Source: Rugosimonospora acidiphila
Lineage (GTDB): Bacteria; Actinomycetota; Actinomycetes; Mycobacteriales; Micromonosporaceae
Length of the DNA stretch: 64,000 nt
Direction of reading: 5' to 3'
NCBI RefSeq assembly: GCF_039543385.1
Contig: NZ_BAABJQ010000002.1
Location: 124,001-188,000 of the forward strand
This document shows, piece by piece, positions 32,959 to 41,751 of the stretch. Made by a program: the position numbers and the translations under genes. The notes under the pieces are model-generated. The model saw only the letters and a list, made by a program, of their open reading frames with translations, did no database searches and was not told the DNA's origin. Each line of letters opens with the position of its first letter. Within the stretch, counting starts at the first letter, position 1.

Positions 32959-34113
32959 TCACGCGACTCCCGGTGCGCGAATCCCGTCGCCACGAAGATC
33001 AGCGAGAAGGTCCGGCAGCCGCGCTTCCTCGTATACGCCGTCAGCGTCCGGTAGCCACTCCTGGGCGCCGGGCAGGGCCAGCATGTCGGCGAGGAACCGC
33101 AGGCCGGACTTGTCCCGGTCCGCGGTGACCAGAAGCGTGACTCCAGCGGTGGCCAGACCGCGTAGCAGCGTCCATGCCGCGGACGAGGGCTGGCCGTAGA
33201 TGCAGACCAGCGGTCGACAGCCGGCCCCGAACTCCGCCGCCCCAGTCTCGACGATCGCCGGATTTTCACACACCCGCACCACCGACGTGCCCGCGCCGGG
33301 CCGCCAGTCGCCGCGCAGCGACCGTTCCGTCAGCCATACCGGCTCGCCGCAACTCGCCGCGGCCTGTGAGATCGCGGCCGCGGCCGACCCGCCTGTCAGG
33401 GTGAGCCCGAGGATCAGGACGGTGGACGAGACCTCGTCGCAGCTGATCCCGTACGCCGCCCACACCTGCCGCCACCGTGCCGCGGTCAGCGCCTGGTCCG
33501 CGGCCTGTTCGGCCGCCGCCGGATCGGCCTGGGCCGCGGCGAGCAGCCGCGCGGCGACGCGGCCGAGCTCGGCTTCCCGGTCGAGGCGGTGCGTGTCGGC
33601 GAACAGGGTGTTGGACAGCTCGGGCAGTGGCCGCCCCGGCATGGGCAGCAGGTGCCACAGCCGGGCCAGGGCATCGGCTCGGCCGGCGAGATCGGCGGCG
33701 CCGGGCCGGCCGAGCCACCGGCGCCGCCGGGCGAGCGCGACCGCGTGGGCGGGTATGCCCGCGGCGATGAGCCGGTCATGCGCGCCATCGACCGACGCGG
33801 TGAGCGCCGCCGCGTCCCGGGCGCGTCTGGCGGGTAGATCGTCCAGCGGTCCACCGATGCGCGTCAGCAGCGCGTCGAGGTCGTCACCGGTGCGTGCGAT
33901 CGCGGCCCGCAGCTTCCCGAGGGTGATGGCCGCGCCCGAGGTTTCCCAGGCGAGCCCGAGGAGTCTGCCCACCTGGCCCCGTTCGGCCTCGGTGAGGGTC
34001 ACCTTGACCCGCACTTGGTCGCCGGATCGTCGCTGCTCCAGAAGCGATCGGGCGGCGGCGAGCACCCGGGCCGGACCGGTCTGGGTCGCCCATCGGTCCG
34101 CGGCCGCGCTCAC
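32959..34113 (-). CDS. jetD: Wadjet type II JetD (TIGR02679, Toprim nuclease)
   Basis: 384-aa last gene of the Wadjet operon. The N-terminal half (VSAAADRWATQTGPARVLAA, helical, DUF3323-like) leads into a C-terminal DUF2399/Toprim-like domain. VRVCENPAIVE near residue 281 gives the Toprim glutamate and LLVTADRDKSGLRFLADML near 330 the DxD pair. In known Wadjet systems JetD is the nuclease that cuts closed circular plasmid DNA after the JetABC motor extrudes it. The GTG at 34113 overlaps the jetC stop (GTGA), so translation is coupled. Length fits the family. Confidence 0.9.
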   Translation of the reverse strand: MSAAADRWATQTGPARVLAAARSLLEQRRSGDQVRVKVTLTEAERGQVGRLLGLAWETSGAAITLGKLRAAIARTGDDLDALLTRIGGPLDDLPARRARDAAALTASVDGAHDRLIAAGIPAHAVALARRRRWLGRPGAADLAGRADALARLWHLLPMPGRPLPELSNTLFADTHRLDREAELGRVAARLLAAAQADPAAAEQAADQALTAARWRQVWAAYGISCDEVSSTVLILGLTLTGGSAAAAISQAAASCGEPVWLTERSLRGDWRPGAGTSVVRVCENPAIVETGAAEFGAGCRPLVCIYGQPSSAAWTLLRGLATAGVTLLVTADRDKSGLRFLADMLALPGAQEWLPDADGVYEEARLPDLLADLRGDGIRAPGVA

Positions 34114-37100
34114 GCGTCCGGGTCGCCCTCGTCGAGGACGCTGAACAGGTCGGCGGTGGTGTCGCGGTCGGGCGGCCGGCGTGGGGTGAGCACCCGTGCG
34201 GTGATGTCGGGGACCGGGAGCTGTTCCAGAGTGCGCCCGGCCCACAGCATCAGCGACAGGTCGACCCCGGGTGCCGGACTCGGGGCGCGCGAGATGATCC
34301 ACACCGCGGCGGCGGGGACCTGCGCCGCGGCCACCAGCGGGGCCGGCCCGGCGAGCAGGAAGTCCAGGTCGAACTCGACGAGCATGCGTAGCATCGTGGC
34401 CCGGTTGGCGCCATCTACGCCCTCGAAGGCCTCGTCCAGCCACAGCGGCCGCGGCGCGTCGTCGGACTCCGAGTACAGCGCGACGAGCGTGGCCAGCAGC
34501 GGCTGGAGCAGGGTGACGACCTTCCCGCCGCCGGAGTCGACACTGTGCACCTGTTTGGTCAGTGGCTTCCAGTCGCCGCCCTCGACACGGAATTCGGCGA
34601 CGACGTCGAACCAGTCGCGGTAGTCCAGCAGGGTCGCCAGGTGGTCGGTCCAGTCTTCGGTGCCGGTCAGGCCCGCGTCCTGTGCCTCGCGGAGCCGGTC
34701 ACCGAGGAACAGCCGGATCTGCTCCTGTGCCGTGTCGGACTCGATCGTGCCCTCCTCGAGGGCCCGCAGGATGTTGTAGCCGTGCCGGTGTCCCTCGGCG
34801 GGATGGCGGCGCAGCCGCAGCGTGGTCCGGTTCGCGCCGGTCCGGTGCCGTTCGAGCACCTGGTTGACGGTCTTGAGCAGGAGCAGAACCTTCTTCAGCC
34901 GCTCGGCGAGGTGGTCGACGAAGGTGGACGACAGCAGCTCCGTGTACATCTGGTGCAGCTTCGCGTCGTGCGACGCGGACAGTTCGGCGACCAGGTCGTC
35001 CAGGTGCCGGATCGCGGCGGCCGGGCTGAGCTGGGTGCCGGACGCGTCGACGATCAACGCGACCCCGGGCATCGGGTTCACCTCGTCGGCCTCGAGCACG
35101 ACCACCGAGCGGCCACCGGACCGTTCGAGCAGTGCCCGCAGTTCGATCAGGGGGGCGCCCAGCGCCCGGGACAGGGCCGCCTCGGCGCGGCGGGCCTTCT
35201 CCGGTGCGGCCTCGGGCCAGTTCGCCGGGCGTAGCGCCTGGGCCGCCGCGCGGGCATGCGCCAGCGCCTGAGGCAGGTCGCGGCTGGTGGGATCCGGCAG
35301 GTTCCGGGCGGCAGCCAGGCCAGCGTCGACCGGCACCCACCACGCGGTGGCCGCGGCCTCGCGGCGCTGGTTCGCGCCGGCCTGCTGGGTGCGGCGCTGC
35401 TCCCAGCGCTCCTCGGCTTTGCTGGCCTTGGCGGACAGGTCCAACCCCCGTTGCTGGCTTGCCGCAAGCGACGTGTCGAGGCCCTTGATGCGCCCTTCGA
35501 GTTCGGCGGCGCGGTCGAATTGTTCCTGGTCGTTACGGTCGACGGAGGCGGCCGCCTCGACGGCCTCCTCCCTGGCCTGCGCCGCCTCGGACGCTGCGGC
35601 GCGCGCGGCCTGATCGGCCTCCTGAACGTTGCGCGCGGCGTTCTCCAACGCGACGCCGGCGGCGACGAACACCCGTTCGGCGGTGGCCTGTTCGTGCAGG
35701 CTGACTCGCAGACCGGACACCGCCTGGGCCACGTCGTCCAGCTTGCCGCCAACGGTGTCGAGTTGGTCGTCGGTGGTGGGCAGATGATGCCCGGTCGCAT
35801 ACCCGGTCGCCTCGCCGGTGGCGTCGTCGGCCGCACGCTTCGCCTCCGCGGCGGCCTGCCGGGCGACGGCGAGGGCGGCCTCGGCCCGTTCCCGTTCGGT
35901 GTTCGCCGCAGCCAGCGCCGTGCCGGCCTCGACCACCTCGGCGTCGTCGGGGGCCTGCTCGGCGGCGGCACGCAGCGCGGTCGCCTGGTCGGCGAGCTCA
36001 TCGGCCCGCGCCAGTAGCGTTTCGGCCTCGTCCCGGTCGGCGGCGGCCTGCCGCCGCAGCTCGGCGATGTGCCGGCGGCGGGCGTTGGTACGGGCGGCGG
36101 CACCGATCAGCTCGGCGCCATGCGCGGACCGGCCGGCGCGGCCCTCGGCGGCGGCCGTGCGCCACCGGCCGTCGCCGGCGACCGCCACCGCTCCGCTCAG
36201 CGGCGCACCGGCGGGGGCGTACCCGATTCCGGCCAGGATGCGCCCGACTGCGGCGGCCAGCGGACCGGCGTCCTCGGCCGGTTGCAGGACGGCGGACAGG
36301 GTCGTGGCACCGGCTGGGGTGTCGGTGCCGATGGTCGTGATGACGGCGTCGTCGCCGTCCCGGTCGGTCGACCACCTGCCGTCCGGGGTGACCCACGCGT
36401 CGAGCAGGCCCGCCGCGGCCAGGGCCGCCTCCACGTGGTCGAGGGTGGCCGGGTCGAGGTCCGCGGGCGGGTCGACCAACCGCCACAGCGGGGCGCCGTG
36501 AGTACTGGGGAACGCCGGCCGGTCCCGGCGGGTCCAGCCGGCCGGTTCGGCCGGCTGCGGCTCCCCCGCCTGTTCGAGCTGATCCGCGGCCGCGTCGGCC
36601 TCGGCGGCGCGCTTGCTCGCGGTGCGGGCCTCGGCCCGCAGGGTGGCGATCCGCTCGGTCAGCGGGTCCACCGCCGGTTGCAACCACTGCCGGGTCAGCA
36701 GGCCGGTCAGGACCTGGCGCGGCCGGGGCCCCGCCGCCTGGTCGGTGACCTCACGCAGCCACGCCTCGCGGTCGGCCACCGCGGGCGCCGGCACGCCGAG
36801 GCCAGCGGCCCACCGCTCGAGCCGGTCCGACAGCTGCTGCTGCGCCGCGGACAGCACCTCGATGGCGGTGGCCGCGGCCGCGTCCCGGACGGCGAACTCG
36901 TCGCGGGCCTTGCCCGCCGCGTTGTCGGCGGACTGCCATCGGCCGACCGCGGTGGTGGCGGCGCGCAGCAGCCTGCGCAGGGCGGTCACGTGGCCACGGC
37001 GGGCCGCGACCGCCGCGTCCAGCCGGTCGACATCACCGTTGCCGACCCACAGCGGCGTCTGGTCGCCCAGCCCGGCGGCCGTGGCGGCCTCGACGGTGTG

Positions 37101-38411
37101 CTCGGCCGTGACCGTGGCCTCCTCCCGCGCCGAGTCCAACGCGGTCTGCGCTCGCTGCTGCGCGTCGGCGGCCTGGCCGTGGTCGCCGTGCGCCCGGGTC
37201 AGCTGCTGTACGGCCGTCTGTGCGCGGGTCCCCGCCGCTACCGCGTCGGCCTGGAGCTTCTCCGCGTTCGCGGCCCGCCCGGCCGCGTCCTGATAGGCCG
37301 CGGAGCGCAGCAGTTGCGTCAGGGCCGCCCGAGCACGCTTGGCGGCCTCATCCAGGGTGCCGGTGTTGGCGGTCTCGGCGTTCAGGTCGTCGCGGGCCTG
37401 CCCGAGCGCCGCCTCGGCGGTGACCAGTGCCCCGCCGGCGGCGCTCACCGCGTCGTCGGCGGCCAGCAGCTCGTCGGCGTGCTGGCGCAGCACCGCGTCG
37501 GCCCACGGCCGCCACGCCTTCGTCACGTAGACCGCTATCGCCTTGCTGGCCTGGTCCGCGTCGTCCCGGTCCCGGCCCAGCTGCTCCAGCTGCTGCCACC
37601 CCTCGGCGAGCTCCTCGACCTCGCCACGGGCGATCGGAGGCAACGCCGAACGGATTTGCGCGGTGAACCAGTCCGGGTTCAGCTTCTGCCCCAGGTGCGG
37701 GGTGCGCAGCACCTTGAGCATCTCCAGCACGGTCGCGAACCGGTCGGCGTCGGCGAAGCCGAACACGTCGGTCGCCAGCTTCTCCGCGTACTTGCGGCCG
37801 CTGTCGTAGCTGACCACACCGTCGACGCCCTGCAGGTCCCTCGGCTCGACCACCGCCTGCCCGACCGCCAGATCCAGACCGTCCCGAACCCGGGCGGCGC
37901 CCTCGCAGACCATCCACGTCGGGGTCAGCTGGTTCACGCCGCGCTTGGCCTGCGCGTACAGCAGCGTGGTCAGGAATCGCGGCCCGTCGGGGCCGAGGCG
38001 GCCGAACTCCATCCACGCCCAGCCGCGGTTGGTCGACGCCGACGCGTCCCGGCGGTCGCGGGCGTCCTCGGTCGGCTCCACGTAGTACCGGAAGGACTTG
38101 TCCGACTGGCCGAACGTGTCGATGTACTGCCGGTCGAGACTGCCCGACAGCATGATCAGCGTCGTCAGCGCCATCAGCGTCGACTTGCCGGACTGGTTCG
38201 CGCCCACGAACTGGGCCCGCCCGTCGGCGAACCAGTACTCGGCGACGTCGAACTCCCACAGGTTCACCACCCCGGCGCGCAGCACCTGCCACCGGGTGCG
38301 CGTCGGATCCGGCAGCCCCGCGTGCGACAGCGCGTCCCGCCACGCGGCCAGTTGCTCATCGCTGGCGGCCGGGCCGGGAGCAGTCAGGGTCGGGTCGGCG
38401 GCGAGCGTCAT
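34110..38411 (-). CDS. jetC: Wadjet type II JetC (TIGR02680, SMC-like ATPase)
   Basis: 1433-aa SMC/MukB-like motor. The N-terminal lobe contains Walker A FVGANQSGKSTLMALTTL (about residue 75). Long Ala/Glu/Arg-rich coiled-coil stretches occupy about 290-1150. The C-terminal lobe carries a signature-like SVDSGGGKVVTLLQPLL and Walker B PLWLDEAFEGVDGANRAT (about 1324), ending LDFLLAGPAPL. The SbcC/PF13558-type head is that of JetC, which loops DNA by ATP hydrolysis. Overlaps jetB (ATGA) and jetD (GTGA) by four bases each. Family members are about 1350-1450 residues, so this one is full length. Confidence 0.93.
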   Translation of the reverse strand: MTLAADPTLTAPGPAASDEQLAAWRDALSHAGLPDPTRTRWQVLRAGVVNLWEFDVAEYWFADGRAQFVGANQSGKSTLMALTTLIMLSGSLDRQYIDTFGQSDKSFRYYVEPTEDARDRRDASASTNRGWAWMEFGRLGPDGPRFLTTLLYAQAKRGVNQLTPTWMVCEGAARVRDGLDLAVGQAVVEPRDLQGVDGVVSYDSGRKYAEKLATDVFGFADADRFATVLEMLKVLRTPHLGQKLNPDWFTAQIRSALPPIARGEVEELAEGWQQLEQLGRDRDDADQASKAIAVYVTKAWRPWADAVLRQHADELLAADDAVSAAGGALVTAEAALGQARDDLNAETANTGTLDEAAKRARAALTQLLRSAAYQDAAGRAANAEKLQADAVAAGTRAQTAVQQLTRAHGDHGQAADAQQRAQTALDSAREEATVTAEHTVEAATAAGLGDQTPLWVGNGDVDRLDAAVAARRGHVTALRRLLRAATTAVGRWQSADNAAGKARDEFAVRDAAAATAIEVLSAAQQQLSDRLERWAAGLGVPAPAVADREAWLREVTDQAAGPRPRQVLTGLLTRQWLQPAVDPLTERIATLRAEARTASKRAAEADAAADQLEQAGEPQPAEPAGWTRRDRPAFPSTHGAPLWRLVDPPADLDPATLDHVEAALAAAGLLDAWVTPDGRWSTDRDGDDAVITTIGTDTPAGATTLSAVLQPAEDAGPLAAAVGRILAGIGYAPAGAPLSGAVAVAGDGRWRTAAAEGRAGRSAHGAELIGAAARTNARRRHIAELRRQAAADRDEAETLLARADELADQATALRAAAEQAPDDAEVVEAGTALAAANTERERAEAALAVARQAAAEAKRAADDATGEATGYATGHHLPTTDDQLDTVGGKLDDVAQAVSGLRVSLHEQATAERVFVAAGVALENAARNVQEADQAARAAASEAAQAREEAVEAAASVDRNDQEQFDRAAELEGRIKGLDTSLAASQQRGLDLSAKASKAEERWEQRRTQQAGANQRREAAATAWWVPVDAGLAAARNLPDPTSRDLPQALAHARAAAQALRPANWPEAAPEKARRAEAALSRALGAPLIELRALLERSGGRSVVVLEADEVNPMPGVALIVDASGTQLSPAAAIRHLDDLVAELSASHDAKLHQMYTELLSSTFVDHLAERLKKVLLLLKTVNQVLERHRTGANRTTLRLRRHPAEGHRHGYNILRALEEGTIESDTAQEQIRLFLGDRLREAQDAGLTGTEDWTDHLATLLDYRDWFDVVAEFRVEGGDWKPLTKQVHSVDSGGGKVVTLLQPLLATLVALYSESDDAPRPLWLDEAFEGVDGANRATMLRMLVEFDLDFLLAGPAPLVAAAQVPAAAVWIISRAPSPAPGVDLSLMLWAGRTLEQLPVPDITARVLTPRRPPDRDTTADLFSVLDEGDPDA

Positions 38412-39565
38412 CGAGGCTGCTCCGTGGTATCAGTGATCGTCACATCCGGGTCGCGGTAGCGCCCGGCCACCGGCAGCAGGGTCCAGGACCGGTCCGCCGC
38501 CACCCGCAGCAGACCCAACTCGGTCAGCTGGGTCTCCGCGTCCAGCCGGACCGCGCCCGGCGTAGTCTTCTGCGCCTTGCTCAGGTACTCGCCGCGCCAC
38601 CCCACGAGGTCGTCGACGACCTCGTCCACCTGCGCGTCGGTCAGGTGCACGGTGCCGTCCAGGCGGCGGGTGCCGTGCCGGCCGGCGATGTCGGCCATCA
38701 GCAGTGCCACCCAGTCCGCGGCGCGGGCACGCGGCCAGTCCGCCACGGTGGCGGAGTCTTCGTCGTCGCTCAGCACGAGGACCAGACCCTCCGCCCGGGC
38801 CTCGACCGTCCCGCCCGTCATCGACGCGACGTCCCCGGAGCGCAGGCCGCGGCTCTTGCGCAACGCGTCCGCCTCCTCAGCGGGCAGATCCGCGTACAGT
38901 ACGGCCGGGGTCTCCACCAGGGCCCGCAGCTGCCGCATCGTCCGGCTGGCGACCACCTGCTCGTCGGTGACCGGCTCCGGATTCAGCGCCAGGTCCAGCA
39001 CGTCCGGGCTCGTCATCAGCAGCAGCGCGTCCCGGTCCACCTCGTACCCGGCGCCGGGCCCCGACCCCGCCTCCGTCCACTCCTCGAGCATGCTGTCGTC
39101 GCTGGTCCGGCGGCGCAACACCCCCCACTGCTCCAGCAGCCTGGCCGCGTCGCGCAGCTGGCGGCGCTGCGCCCGCTGGTCAGGGTCGTACTCGGCGACC
39201 CGCACCCCCGGGGCGACGCTCAGGTCACGGACCAGGTCCGACAGCCGCTGCAGCGTGACCGTCCCGGCGATCTCCTCACAGCAGGCGGCCAGGCAGCACA
39301 CCAGGGACAGCAGGCGCCGGCCCGGCGCCCCCGCCGGCTTCGGTGGCGCGGTGACGGCGCCGGCGACCGGAACCCGGATCAGCCGGACCGCGCGGCCCAC
39401 CTGCTGCACCCGGTAACCGAGTCGACGGGCGTAGTCGGCCACCGCGTGCTGGTGGCGCAGCACCAGGCGGTGCAGGTGCGGATCCGTCGCCGGAGTCACC
39501 AACGGCTGCGCGAGCAACCCGACGAAGGCGCGTTGCGCCTCCCGTACCGACGCGGACGTGGTCAT
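38408..39565 (-). CDS. jetB: Wadjet type II JetB (TIGR02678, DUF2398)
   Basis: 385-aa kite-like partner of the SMC motor. MTTSASVREAQRAFVGLLAQ opens a winged-helix protein. LRDAARLLEQWGVLRRRTSD and WPRARAADWVALLMADIAG are typical positions of DUF2398, and the C-terminal part LTELGLLRVAADRSWTLLPV closes the second wing. ATG 39565 sits inside the jetA stop codon (ATGA overlap). In characterised Wadjet complexes JetB joins JetA and JetC at the head/neck region. No catalytic site is expected. Confidence 0.91.
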   Translation of the reverse strand: MTTSASVREAQRAFVGLLAQPLVTPATDPHLHRLVLRHQHAVADYARRLGYRVQQVGRAVRLIRVPVAGAVTAPPKPAGAPGRRLLSLVCCLAACCEEIAGTVTLQRLSDLVRDLSVAPGVRVAEYDPDQRAQRRQLRDAARLLEQWGVLRRRTSDDSMLEEWTEAGSGPGAGYEVDRDALLLMTSPDVLDLALNPEPVTDEQVVASRTMRQLRALVETPAVLYADLPAEEADALRKSRGLRSGDVASMTGGTVEARAEGLVLVLSDDEDSATVADWPRARAADWVALLMADIAGRHGTRRLDGTVHLTDAQVDEVVDDLVGWRGEYLSKAQKTTPGAVRLDAETQLTELGLLRVAADRSWTLLPVAGRYRDPDVTITDTTEQPR

Positions 39566-41136
39566 GCCACGCTCGCAGCCGGAGTGATGTGCAGCCGAAT
39601 GTCCGGGTGAACGAGTCGCCCGTCCGGGGTGTGCACCACCGCGGCTGGTGCGTCCGTTGGCGGCGGATCGGCGCGCAGCATCCACCGGTCGTCACCGGTC
39701 GTCGCCGTCCGGACCCCGGCGGAATCCGGGCGGGCACCCGCGACGACACCCAGCATCACCAGCAGCATCTCCAGCTCCGGGCCGGTCAGGTTCCGCCACT
39801 GCGACAAACGCTGACCCGACCGCGCCAGCACGCCGGCCTCGGTGCGCGCCGCCGCGGCCTGAACCTGCGCCGTGCGCTCCTTCGCCGCCCGCCGGCCCTC
39901 GGCACGGTCCTGGATCCGCGCGGCGGTGCCGGTCGTCGCCTTCGGACCGTGCTTGCGCAGCCGGGCCTCCACCTGGACCGGTTCGGCCTCCCAGAACGAG
40001 GCCGCGCCGGCATTCCCGGCCGGCGCGGGTGTTGTCCCGGGTAGGTGCCGAGCGGAAAACAGCCCCGTCGCCGTGCACCACGAAGCCCAGCCGGCCTCAT
40101 CGTCCGCCGATTCTTCCAGGCGCGCGGCCAACGCCAGCAGTTCCGCACGACGAGAAATGTGCCCACCGACCGCGGCCAGCGTCCGCTGGCCGCGCAGCAG
40201 CGGGCCGATCGTGTCGCGCATCTGCCGGCGCAGCCGGCGCGCCTGGCAGTCCGGGCCGTCGAACCAGCGGCGCAGCGTCGTCAGCGTCAGCGAGTAGGAC
40301 GCGATCAGTTCGTCGATCGCGGCGTCGTCGGCGGAGGGACCCAGATTGTGTACGGCGATGCGCCGCCACACCGGCGCGGCCACCCCGTTCAGCGATTCGA
40401 CCAGCGCCGTGATGCTCTCGGAGTGCGTGTCCACCCCGGCACCCCACATGTCGACGTAGCGGCGCAGCGTCTCCTGGACAGTCGTGATCTTCTTCTGATC
40501 CGGAGCCCCGGCCAGCGCCCCGGCGAGGCGCGCCTGCCACCCCGCGGCCGCCTTGGCCATCGACTGGTGCGTCGTCTGAAGAACCGACCAGGCGGCCGCC
40601 GCGGCGGCCGGGTCGGTGGTGACGGTATCGCGCAGCGCGGCCAGGTTCGCCGTCAACACGCTCGGAGCCAGCGTCGCCGCGGCGGCCGACGCGACGTCGT
40701 GGCCCAGGCTCAACACCGCCCGGTGCAGCTCGGCGGCAACCTCAGTGAGCTGGTAGCGATCCAGGTCACGAACGAAGTCGGCATCGCGCTCGGCCCGGTC
40801 CTGGAAGATGTCGACGACTCGCCACTTGTCGAGGCGATCCATCCGAAGCTTGAGGTTGAAGGCCGGGTCGTCGAGGATCGCCGGGTCGGCGCCGGCCTTG
40901 GTCACGTGGTCGCGGAGCAGACCGGGCAGGTCGGCTGCGGCCACCCCGGTCAGCGTGTACTGCTGCTGGTCGAGCAGGACGTCGACGATGAGCCGGTACT
41001 GCGCCGCGTACCTGCTGGTCAGGTAGCTGGCCTGGATGAGCCCGCCGGGCAGGCCGGCGAGCTGCCAGAGGTCCGGACCCGAGCCGGTGCTCTCTTCGCT
41101 GTCATCGATGTCACCGTGGAGCACGCTCGGCCGCAC
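39562..41136 (-). CDS. jetA: Wadjet type II JetA (TIGR02677, DUF2397)
   Basis: 524-aa first gene of the operon, a kleisin-like subunit of DUF2397. It starts near LWQLAGLPGGLIQASYLTSR, has the helical middle SLTLTTLRRWFDGPDCQARR and RRQMRDTIGPLLRGQRTLAA, and a C-terminal winged part ending DIRLHITPAASVA. I chose GTG 41136 (GAGG five bases before it); TTG 41172 or GTG 41124 are alternatives. It bridges the two JetC heads in known systems. The cluster reads jetA-B-C-D on the minus strand with each junction a 4-bp overlap. Confidence 0.9.
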   Translation of the reverse strand: MRPSVLHGDIDDSEESTGSGPDLWQLAGLPGGLIQASYLTSRYAAQYRLIVDVLLDQQQYTLTGVAAADLPGLLRDHVTKAGADPAILDDPAFNLKLRMDRLDKWRVVDIFQDRAERDADFVRDLDRYQLTEVAAELHRAVLSLGHDVASAAAATLAPSVLTANLAALRDTVTTDPAAAAAAWSVLQTTHQSMAKAAAGWQARLAGALAGAPDQKKITTVQETLRRYVDMWGAGVDTHSESITALVESLNGVAAPVWRRIAVHNLGPSADDAAIDELIASYSLTLTTLRRWFDGPDCQARRLRRQMRDTIGPLLRGQRTLAAVGGHISRRAELLALAARLEESADDEAGWASWCTATGLFSARHLPGTTPAPAGNAGAASFWEAEPVQVEARLRKHGPKATTGTAARIQDRAEGRRAAKERTAQVQAAAARTEAGVLARSGQRLSQWRNLTGPELEMLLVMLGVVAGARPDSAGVRTATTGDDRWMLRADPPPTDAPAAVVHTPDGRLVHPDIRLHITPAASVA

Positions 41137-41339
41137 CCTCCCCTCTTTCTCATCGGCTGCCGCCAAGGCCAATGACCCAGGTCAGTCAGGCACTACGCAA
41201 AGGAGCATAGAGGCGGGATCAGACAACCCTCAGGCAGCGACGTGCAACGCGGCGCAGCCCACAGCCACATCCTGGGGCGAAACGGCATCAACTTCGCTAG
41301 CGCGACTTGAGCGTGGCGCGCACCGGCTGACGGTCACTC

Positions 41340-41498
41340 TTATCCGCCACAAGGCGGCAGATAGCCGCGCTCCTTCAACCGGCGACGCGCGGTCTCTCGC
41401 TCGTCGTCCGTGAACAGATCAGCGAACCGCTCCTGCAGCACCAAGGCTTCAGCAGCCGCGTGACGCTGTGAAACCGAAACGAGGTCGCCACGGTTCAT
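41340..41498 (-). CDS. Possible small protein upstream of Wadjet operon
   Basis: 52-codon frame starting MNRGDLVSVSQRHAAAEALV and ending RRRLKERGYLPPCGG, helical and charged. It lies 203 bp upstream of jetA on the same strand. Codon use is acceptable, but no good ribosome site is visible and the family is unknown, so it may be chance. If real, it is a candidate accessory or toxin-antitoxin-like component. Confidence 0.3.
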   Translation of the reverse strand: MNRGDLVSVSQRHAAAEALVLQERFADLFTDDERETARRRLKERGYLPPCGG

Positions 41499-41751
41499 CA
41501 ACGGCCTGCGTTCCTGTCGCCGTTTTGGGCCTTGTAGCGTACCGCCATCGGCACGATGACCGAAGAACACGCGTCATCGGCCAGACCCGGCCTAGCACCC
41601 TCCAGCACCCTGGTCGTAAAGCGTCTTGGACAGCCGGCTGCCACGAAGTTGACCATATGAAGGATGAGAGCTTACCCATTGTGGCCGCTGACCACGATGG
41701 GCATATTCGCTATGGTGGCGACCGCGGCAAATGCGGTCTGAAGGGGGTTAC

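Noticed and set aside
36069..38459. Long plus-strand open frame (796 codons) opposite jetC
   Set aside because: It is antisense to the intact SMC-like gene, its product is Arg/Gly/Pro-rich without motifs, and it arises from the high-GC codon bias.
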